Shown: positions 33,812 to 42,566 of the stretch, piece after piece
Position numbering within the stretch: position 1 is the first letter of the stretch
Layout of the letters: every line of letters begins with the position of its first letter
Assembly (NCBI GenBank): GCA_963995505.1
Contig: OZ023182.1
Span: 6,998,707-7,062,706 of the forward strand
DNA length: 64,000 nt
From: Hypericum androsaemum
Lineage: Eukaryota > Streptophyta > Magnoliopsida > Malpighiales > Hypericaceae
Direction of reading: 5' to 3'
Made by a program: the position numbers and the translations under genes
The notes under the pieces: generated by a model
Databases searched by the model: none
What the model saw: only the letters and a program-made list of their open reading frames with translations
Told to the model about the DNA's origin: nothing

Positions 33812-33988
33812 ATACGTGTGCAACGTTCTTGGAAATGCCCTAACAGTCGTTGTATCTTGGGGACGATTGCCGTAGCCCGTACCGTACTGAAATATACAGG
33901 GCAATCTCATCTTACGGAGAAAGTGTCCAACACTTGCCTCGACTACTGTAGATCCTAATCAAGTACACCAACCCTCCGACGAACAACA
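33812..33988 (+). repeat. Copia-2 5' LTR, part 2 (after the Gypsy insertion)
   Basis: Corresponds to the end of the 3' LTR (about 39091-39267), ending gacgaacaaca. About 17 bp of LTR between parts 1 and 2 is missing. Confidence 0.88.
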
Positions 33989-34017
33989 ATCGTAAGACGA
34001 GATTCGTGTACTTGAAG

Positions 34018-37000
34018 ATGGCATCGTCAAGCACCGTAGCACTGCCAACGGTACCAGGAACTATCCACGCCGAAAGGCCAGCAAAGTTCAACAGTACTGA
34101 GTTCAAGAGGTGGCAACAGAAGATGACGTTCTGTCTGACCATGCTCAACCTAGTTTGGTTCCTGTGCCGAAACTATATCCTGAATGGACTAGACGACATG
34201 CTCTACAATATCTATGCGGAAGCCAAGACCGCTAAGGAGCTGTGGAGTTGACTCGAGAAGAAGTACAAAATGGAGGATGCCGGGACGAAGAAATTCATCG
34301 TCGGACGATTCCTCGACTTCAAGATGGTGGACTCCAAAAAGGTCATCGACCAAGTGCAGGAGTTGCAGCTGATCCTTCACGAGATCCAAGCCGAAGGGAT
34401 GCAACTCAGCGAGTCCTTCCAAGTAGCTGCGATGATCGAGAAGCTCCCCCCTCTCTAGAAGGACTTCAAGAGCTACCTCAAGCACAAGAGGAAGGACATG
34501 GGCCTAGAAGACCTGATCGTAAGACTTAGGATCGAGGAAGACAACCGAAAATCCGAAGTCAAGCAAGGTAAGGCCAACTCTGAGACCACCGTACACCTCG
34601 CCGAGGGAAAAGGTGGCAAGAAGAGGAAGAAGTCTGGGGATAAGCAGGAGAAGCAAGAGCCCAAGAAGAAAAAGAACAAGAAGATTAAGGGCGACTGCTA
34701 CAACTACGGTAAACCCGGCCACATGGCTAAGGACTGTCCCCAGCCGAAGAAGGACGACCAAGGAAAGGCTAACCTGGCTGAAGACTTGTCCGAATTGGAT
34801 CTGTCAGCCGTGGTGTTTGAAGCCAACCTGGTAGAAAATCCGAGAGAGTGGTTCATGGACACAGGAGCTACCCGCCACGTCTGCTCGGACAAGGAGATGT
34901 TCTCGAACTATATCCCGATCACCGGCCGAAAGCTGTTCATGGGAAACTCCGCAACGTCCAAGATCGTCGGTCTGGGTAAGGTGGTCCTGAAGCTGACCTC
35001 AGGAAAGGAGCTGACCCTCAAGGATGTGCTGCATGTCCCGGACATCCGCAAGAACTTAGTTTCTGGCTCACTGTTAAGCAAAGCCAGTCTTAAACTTGTA
35101 TTTGAGGCTGATAAGCTTGTACTGACCAAAGCGGGTCAATTCATAGGAAAGGGTTATCTAGAAAAGGGGCTATTTAAGATGAATGTAATAACTGTACATT
35201 ACACTTTTAACGGTAAAAATAAAGTTAACCTTCTTCTTACTTGGCCGAGTGTTCTAATTTATGGCATGGTAGATTAGGACATGTAAATTTAAACTCGCTA
35301 AGAAAGTTAGTAAGTTTAAATTTATTACCGAATCTAGAGTTCAACCCATCCGATAAATGTGAAGTATGTGTGGAGGCTAAAATGACTAAAGCATCTTTCC
35401 ATTCGGTGGAAAGAAGTACTACGCCTTTAGAGTTAATTCATACGGACACTTGCGATATGAAACACGTGCAAACTAAAGGCGGGAAGAAATAATTCATCAT
35501 GTTTATCGATGATTGCACGAGATACTGTTACGTATATCTCCTAAAGGGCAAAGACGAAGCTCTTGATGCCTTTAAGAGATATAAGAATGAGGTTGAAAAT
35601 TAACTCAGAGTGAAAATCAAAATGATCCGAAGTGATCGAGGGGGAGAATATGTAGCTCCGTTTGATAAACTCTATCAAGAACATGGCATTATTCATCAGA
35701 CGACTGCTCCATATTCACCTCAATCGAATGGCGTAGCTGAACGGAAAAATCGAACTCTTAAGGAGATGATGAACACTATGTTGATTAGTTCGGGCTTACC
35801 CCAGAACATGTGGGGGGAAGCTGTGCTCTCAGCTAACCACATTCTAAATAAATTACCACACAAGAAAATGGATAAAATCCCATATGAACTATGGAAAGGA
35901 AGGAAGCCTTCCTACGGTTACCTTAAAGTGTATGGGTGCCTAGCAAAGGTCGAAGTACCTAAGCCTAAGCAGGTGAGAATAGGACCCAAGACCATTTATT
36001 GCATCTTTATCGGATATGTGCAAAATAGTAGTGCTTATCGATTTTTGGTGCATAAATCTGAAAACCTTGAGATAAACGCGGGAATGGTCATAGAATCAAG
36101 GAACGCAACGTTCTTTGAGAATAGCTTTCCTAATAAGGAAAGAAAGGAATGGAGTCCAAAGAAAAGGGCTCACGAGACTACGCAAGGGTCAAATCAGGAA
36201 GATGATGAACCTAGACGTAGTAAACGGACGAAGGTAACTAAATCTTTTGGTCCGGATTATCTAATCTATGCGTTAGAAGATGAACCCAGGATAATCCAAG
36301 AGGCATTGTCCAGTCCAGATGCTCCTCTCTGGAAGGAAGCTATCAATAGTGAGATAGAATCCATTATGCAAAACTACACGTGAAAAATCGTGGATCTCCC
36401 ACCAGGCTGCAAACCTTTGGGATGCAGGTGGATCCTAAAAAAGAAATACAAAGCTGGTGGATCAATCGACAAGTACAAAGCTCGATTGGTAGCTAAGGGG
36501 TTCAAACAGAAGGAGGGACATGATTTCTTTGACACGAATTCACCGGTCACAAGAATCATATCAATTAGAGTACTCATAGCTGTTGCGGCACTCTATAACC
36601 TCGAGATCCACCAAATGGACGTAAAAATAGCTTTCCTAAATGGAGAACTGAAAGAGGAGATATACATGGAGTAACCTGAAGGGTTTGTGGCTCCCGGTCA
36701 AAAGCATAAAGTGTGTCGGCTAGTCAAGTCACTATACGGGCTAAAACAAGCGCCGAAACAGTGGCACGAGAAATTTGACAGGACAATGTTGTTGAATGGA
36801 TTTAAGATCAATGAGTACGATAAATGTGTTTACATTAAGGGCACACCTGAAGCTTACATAATTGTATGTCTCTACGTAGATGATTTACTAATTATGGGAA
36901 GTAATAAAGAGGTTATTGTGAAAACTAAGAACATGTTAAAGGATCACTTTGACATGAAAGATATGGGTCTGGCAGACGTCAGACTAGGAATAAAAATCTC

Positions 37001-37805
37001 TAGGAAAGCTGACAAAATTATCTTGATGCAATGCCACTACGTGGAAAGCGTGCTCAAGAAATTTGAAGCTTTTGACAAACCTCCGGTTAAGACTCTAGTA
37101 GATTTGAATCTACACTTAGCCAAGAATCGAGGGGACCCAGTATCTCAACTGAAGTATGCGCAAATTATCGGGAGCTTGATGTATTTAACAAACTGCACAC
37201 GTCCCGATATTGCGTACTCAGTTAGTAAGCTTAGTAGATTCACAAGTAATCCAGGGAAGGATCACTGGCTAGCTCTGGAAAGGGTTTTACGGTATTTAAA
37301 ACATACCATAAACTATGGTATACATTATGCTAAATATCCAGCTGTATTAGAAGGATACAGTGACGCAAACTGGATATCAGACACTAAGGACTCCAAATCT
37401 ACGAGTGGATACGTGTTCACCATAGAAGGAGGAGTTGTGTCTTGGAAGTCCTCTAAACAAACATGCATAGCTCGATCCACCATGGAGTCAGAGTTTATAG
37501 CACTAGACAAAGCTGGAAAAGAAGCTGAATGGCTCATAAACTTCCTAGAGGATATTCCGTGCTAGAGCAAACCGGTGCCTCCCGTATTGATACATTGTGA
37601 TAGCATGTCTACAATCGGGAGAGCACAAAGTACAATGTACAACGGAAAGTCTCAACATATCCATCGGAGATACAATACCGTTAGACAGTTGATCTCTAGT
37701 GGGGTGATCACCATTAATTACGTAAAGTCCAAGGACAACTTAGCTGATCCTTTTACGAAAGGAATCAATAGAGATAAAATGTACAACGCAGTAAGGGGAA
37801 TGTGA
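34018..37805 (+). pseudogene. Copia-2 gag-pol polyprotein with multiple stops
   Basis: Starts [20 protein letters not shown] only 30 bp after the LTR. Gag capsid-like part ([30 protein letters not shown]) and a Lys-rich tract precede the zinc knuckle [14 protein letters not shown], in which the second Cys is Tyr. The protease [12 protein letters not shown], integrase ([45 protein letters not shown]), RT ([13 protein letters not shown], catalytic YVDDLLIMG) and RNase H ([23 protein letters not shown]) follow in order. In-frame stops occur near 34249, 34456, 35490, 35601, 36381, 36672 and 37563, and a frameshift near 35230. Inactive. Confidence 0.92.
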
Positions 37806-38366
37806 TTAAAATCCACACACTAAAGAACGTCCATAGCGGTAACTCAACCATGATGAGTGGAGATCCCACAAACTTGGTTCAATGAGACAACTAAGTTATG
37901 GAGGGTTCAGTTAATCACCTGGAACATATCTCATTCTCAGAAGCTACCCAGGTGTTAGCCTGCAGCGGTGTGGTAAGGTTAAGCATTACGCTTTTAATGA
38001 TTCCTATACCTTGATAAAGGTGGAGTATGGCAGGATATTCCTGATAGGAGATCACCTATGTACGTGTGAAGTGAGGCCGCTTCAAATGGAAAAAATACTT
38101 ATGAATCCAAGAAACGGTCCATGGCCGAAACGGACACAACGTGAGAACCCAAATATACTAGGATTATTATTGTGTAAATGTTATTGTCTTGGTTTACGCT
38201 AAAAGCTGACAGTTCAAGACATCACGTTCACCGAGCAGCGAGTAAATCTGATAACATATTACTAGAGAAGGTTCAAAGCTGCAAGCTACCTGTCTCGATG
38301 CAATAATAACACGTCAGAACTTTCGATTAGAGTCTGCATGCATTGGTCATCATTCATATGGGGGAT

Positions 38367-39267
38367 TGTTGGATTTGTGAATGAGCCCAAAAAAGGCCCA
38401 AAGTCCAAAAGCCCAAAAGGGAAAATGGAAAGTGCCATCCCACATTGGAAAGTGGCACCAACTTTTCCTAGTTTATAAGGAGAAGCTCCTTGTTAGCTAG
38501 GAAAGAAGTTGACCACCTGGAAGGACAGCCAACTCGGACTGCGGCGAGGATGGTGCGTAACACCATCCGAGCACGAGCACGCGCGTGTGCGTGTGCGTGT
38601 GCGCATGGCGCATTGGACGCAGGTCGCAATGGGCGCTTTGTGGCGCACTTGGCACTTCGCACGTGCGCATCGTCGCGAGGAGCTGCTTTGCCCGGGTCCG
38701 GAGAGAGCTGCGTAGCTACCAAAGTGACGAGGAGCTGCGAGTACCTTCCAGGATGACCACCGAAGAGGCACAAAGGGCTGGAAAGACTTCCAGAAGGCCG
38801 AAGAGTTGTGAGATCCCTCGCAAAAGGGCGCCAGCACAGTCTGGACTCGCCTGGAAGGATCTAGAAGCCACCAAAGGGCCACGAGCGCAGCCAGCCAGCC
38901 TGCTGGCCGAACGGACGAGTCCCTTCGGGGTGGCTTCTTCCCTGCCTCCTCCAGCCTACCCCTTGCCATTTTCCTCATTCCAGCAGCAAGTGCATCCATA
39001 GGCATTGTTGTCTTCTCCTCTCCCCCGTTCTTCACTTACAAGTCCGTCCGAAAGTTCTGGGTATATAAGGGTTCGCCCGAAAGTTTTGAGATACGTGTAC
39101 AACGTTCTTGGAAATGCCCTAACTGTCGTTGTATCTTGGGGACGATTGCCGTAGCCCGTACCGCACTGAAATATACGGGGCAATCTCGTCTTACGGAGAA
39201 AGTGTTCAACACTTGCCTCGACTGCTGTAGATCCTAATCAAGTACACCAACCCTCCGACGAATAACA
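38367..39267 (+). repeat. Copia-2 3' LTR (901 bp)
   Basis: Starts TGTTGGATTTG after a ggggga tract and ends aataaca. Contains a (GTGTGC)-type run at 38583-38604. Compared with the 5' LTR it lacks the bases that form the TATA box (cagcctacccc instead of cagcctataaataggc). Confidence 0.92.
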
Positions 39268-39275
39268 CTTGTTAC

Positions 39276-41050
39276 CTAGAATAATCTCAGGTGCCACGTA
39301 ACTTCTTGTGCAGAAAAATCCCTTATAAACTGATTCAATCTGCGTTGTTTCCTCCTGGGAACATTCATAGACGGAACTGCTGAAGTCTATGACCTTAATG
39401 GCACTTGATTTTGGCCAGTACCTAATCTGCCCTTCATCCGAGGAACTCATCTGCACCACATCATACATTTCCAACCATCACGCTCAAGGTCATTGCAAGA
39501 CTAAGAATTCCACAATGTACACATTGGTAGGCCAACTACCTCGCGGTCTAGTTGTTCTGCAGATTCAGGAGATGCAAGGAGTATACTTTCTGGCTTCAGA
39601 TCAGCGTGAACTATTTTCATATCATGCATAACTGCAAGATATGAAGACCAAAGAAAATTACGCAAAGGAAGTAGAGTATAGTTATGACAACCTGCCCCCT
39701 GTCAAATAAAAAGTTATTAGACTGTAGTTCCAACTCACGTGCTACAGCTTCCAAAAGCTGACGTCCAAATTAGCAAACAAGGTCCGCAGGAACTGGACTG
39801 CAATTTCTTTTCTGTAGAAAAGAACGCAAACTTGGTCCAAGCTTCTCAAACACCTGATAACACCAAATGCATTCAAAGGCATGGTTCATGTTTAGTTGTC
39901 GGTTCGAACCTTAAAAGATTTCAATTACAACAGTATAAGCAGGAAAACCAGTCGACTACTCTTCAAAACAACGAGATGCTTCATGATCAGAGATATACTC
40001 AAATGACATGCTTCATCGCTTGGCCGGGTTCTGTCTCGTTGGCGGGATACGTATCAAGTGATCTAACTAACACAAACAACATCTCTGTCCTCACTCACAA
40101 GGGTAACTAACAAGGATAAACTTTTGAAGGAAATACAAAGCACAGACCAATGAATTAATTGCTATATCACAGGAAAAGTCTATTGGCTGTTGCAATTAAT
40201 TATCCAAGGCAGGAATTTCTAGCATCTTTCGGTTTTGGCCACTGCATCAAAATTCCAACCAACAAAGAACTAAATGAAAACAAACAACATATTTCAGATA
40301 CTTACGATGCACTCATGTTGCCTGTGTCTGAAGCGATCACGAATCTGCACAAAGCTACATAGAAGTGCACAAATAAATCAATAAGCATGTGAAAACCGAT
40401 TCAGAGAAACCAAGCTCAAGAGTTGAAACGAAAGGCAACTACCATGTGCGAGATCCCTGTCTCTCAGCAAGCTTCTCAAGCGTCTGTTTCTCGTTGTCAG
40501 CGTTGATACATCTTGCGATCTTGAAAACCTTAATCGCCACGGACTCCTGCCTCTTATGGTCCCAACAATCGAGAACATCGCTACCGGAGCCTGTAACACT
40601 AGCAATTTGATGAGTCGAAATCCGCAGTAGATTGTACCATCGCAGGTCACATTGCAGCTACTAACCTTCAGCAAGTTTGCTCTTAATTTGATCTGTCAAG
40701 GGATAACGAACGGTACAAGGATAAGCCACGGGCCACAGAAATAACTCGAAAAGATGAATAAAAAGATATAAAAGGCTCACATCTTTCAGTTAGGTTCTCC
40801 CCGATTTTATAAGCGTAACGCCCATATTCTCTCATCGGCGGCGACACCGCAACCTTCCGGTTCAACCAAAGACGAAATAAATATATAACTCTAAGAAGCA
40901 GGGGAAAAAAACAAACGTTAAACTAAAGGAAGAGAAAGTGGCGAAACTGACCTCCATCGAGGACATCTCCCCTACCGAAACAAGTCGAGGCTGTTTCTTG
41001 ACTCCCTCGTCCTCGTCTTCCGCCGGCCTCTTACCCTTCGCTTTATCCAT
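39276..41050 (-). pseudogene. AFC3-like LAMMER kinase copy D, exons 1-8
   Basis: Minus strand. Exons: 41050-40952 (MDKAKGKRPAEDEDEG), 40853-40781, 40692-40666, 40590-40443 (CWDHKRQESVAIKVFK, the VAIK lysine kept), 40354-40306, 39853-39739 (VFEKLGPSLRSFLQKRN), 39631-39540 and 39450-39276. Phases match copies E and F. It is dead by several routes: an in-frame TAA at 39772-39770, catalytic loop HADLKPES instead of HTDLKPxN (invariant Asn lost), and DFS in place of DFG. The exon 8 donor GTAACA is still present, but 15.1 kb of retrotransposon follows it. It is the most divergent copy and keeps the canonical E in LKPE that the other copies have changed to Q. AFC kinases phosphorylate SR splicing factors in the nucleus. 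Confidence 0.9.
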
Positions 41051-41470
41051 TTGCAAACTTGAGAAAAGAAACAATTGTCTCTTTGAGCTTTAGCCGGAGC
41101 TCGATCGCAAGGGAATGGCCGATCGCTTGCTGGAGAAGAAAGCACCGTTGGAGAAATTTTGTTATGGGACGGTTATTTATTTTTTCTTTTTGAGAACAGA
41201 CGGTTATTTTTCAAGGACTCTCTTTTGGCGGTTTTCCAATTTCGCCAAGAATTTAAAGAGAGAAATCTCAAGGCTCTGTCGTAGATTGGGCTTGGAACGA
41301 AGCCCATTAACTCATACCGCCCCTTTTTTCTCGGCCCAGTATACAAAAGCCCAATAAAAACAGTGTCGTCACTATGTGCATCCGTTTTCAGATGCAGTCG
41401 CAGCAAGGCATGGCGTCCGAGGGCGAGCGGGGTGGACCCCACGGACGCGTTTGCGATAAACGGACACCAA
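41051..41470 (-). promoter_or_regulatory. 5' flank of kinase copy D, inverted relative to copy F
   Basis: Read on the minus strand it repeats the block upstream of copies A and F: attgggcttttg, actgggccgag, atgggcttcgttccaagccca, cgccaaaagaga, then the ctccaacggtgctttcttctcc run before the ATG. Copies D and F are divergent with 1.5 kb between their ATGs. Confidence 0.6.
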
Positions 41471-41544
41471 TTTCTACACCAAAGCTACAGCGGACTTTTT
41501 TTTTGTGGAGTAAATTATTTTCACAATTCCGGATCTTAGACGGT

Positions 41545-41612
41545 CGTTAGGATTCGATCCTCCCACCTCATGCTTAAGGACTGACATCGTATCCATCAGA
41601 CTATACATGCGG
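41545..41612 (-). repeat. tRNA-like fragment, possible SINE head
   Basis: On the minus strand, GGATCGAATCC (41560-41550) fits the pol III B box (GWTCRANNC) and tatagtctgatgga (about 41605-41592) is A-box-like, about 35 bases upstream, the tRNA spacing. The rest does not fold as a clear tRNA. A tRNA-derived SINE remnant is the best guess. Confidence 0.3.
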
Positions 41613-41629
41613 TAGTCAGCGGGCCTTCA

Positions 41630-41985
41630 TTTGGGGTTCCTCGAGGGAGAAAAGGAACCCGCATTGGGTTGCTTGGGATGTAGTGTGTCCGCCCAAAAAG
41701 AGGGGAGTCTAGGCCTTAAAATTTTGAGGGACCAAAACTTGGCCTTACTTCTGAAGTTGATTTGGGGGATCTTAAGAGATAGAGACGCATTTTGGGTTAA
41801 AGTACATCAAATAGGATGCTACGATTCCCAAGTCTCTTGCAAGCCCTCGCACTCTCCATTATGGAAAGTTCTAGTCGCGTTACCGACTATGACTAAAAGC
41901 ATGCAATGCGATACATGATGAGAAATCAGCCCTCTTTTGGCATGATCACTGGCTCAAGAGAGATGAAACTTTGAACCAAAATTAT
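41630..41985 (+). pseudogene. L1-type LINE fragment (C-terminal RT region)
   Basis: Broken frames give WDVVCPPKKRG, then GLKILRDQNLALLLKLIWGI and LRDRDAFWVKV, then SPLWKVL and FWHDHWLKRDE. This is the typical run of plant L1-type LINE polyproteins between the reverse transcriptase and the terminal zf-RVT/RNase H-like region. The fragment has two or more frameshifts, no catalytic motif, and lies between the two divergent kinase promoters. Confidence 0.6.
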
Positions 41986-42000
41986 CCATCTAACTACAAA

Positions 42001-42566
42001 ATCCCTTAATCGGAAACCAAAATCGAGATGGGGAAGAAAATAAACAATAGAGAGGCAGAGCTGAAGCTGGAGTATATGGGGCCCACACCATGCGTCATCC
42101 TATACAATGAAGCGGTGTCGTTTAGAACTTGGCTTCGATCTATCGCGAACCCGTCCGTGGGGTCCACCCCGCTCCACTCGAACGCCTTTGTCTCGCTGCG
42201 ACTGCATCTGCAAACGGCGTCGTCTTCGGGGCTCTCCAGTTTCGACATCCAATAATGACGACACTGTTTTTATTGGGCTTTTGGATACTGGGCCGTAAAA
42301 GAAAGAAAAAGGGCCATTTGGGATTTCTTTCTTTCTTTAAATTCCTATTGGCCAGTCTACGAAATTGGGAAACAGCCAAATAGAAAGCCCGGGAAAAAAT
42401 AACCGTCCAATAAAACAGTTCTCAAAAAAAATAAAACAGTTCTCCAACGGTACTTTCTTCTCTCGCAGAGATCGGCCATTCCCCACCAATCGAGCTCCGG
42501 CCAACACGACTTAAAGCTCAAACAGAGAGTTGTTTCTTTTCTGCTCTTCTTTTCCCGAGATTGTAA
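42001..42566 (+). promoter_or_regulatory. 5' flank and promoter of kinase copy F
   Basis: Carries the shared kinase block, with attgggcttttgg and actgggccgt near 42270-42300 (site II-like), ataaaacagttctccaacgg near 42427-42450, and gagctccggccaacacgac about 80 bp before the ATG. The portion 42001-42240 also occurs inside the TEBICHI pseudogene. Confidence 0.6.

Larger units (their letters stand above)
24151..39267 (+). mobile_element. Copia-2: Ty1/Copia element inserted in an intron of kinase copy D
   Basis: The LTRs start TGTTGGATTTG (24151 and 38367) and end AACAACA/AATAACA (33988 and 39267). Exact 5-bp target duplication CTTGT at 24146-24150 and 39268-39272. The insertion lies a few bases inside the intron that follows kinase exon 8. 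Total span 15.1 kb, of which about 9 kb is a Gypsy element nested in the 5' LTR. The polyprotein has stops and a frameshift, so the element is dead. Confidence 0.95.

Noticed and set aside
41545..41612. A functional tRNA gene
   Set aside because: Only the A-box-like and B-box motifs are present. No acceptor stem or consistent cloverleaf can be drawn.
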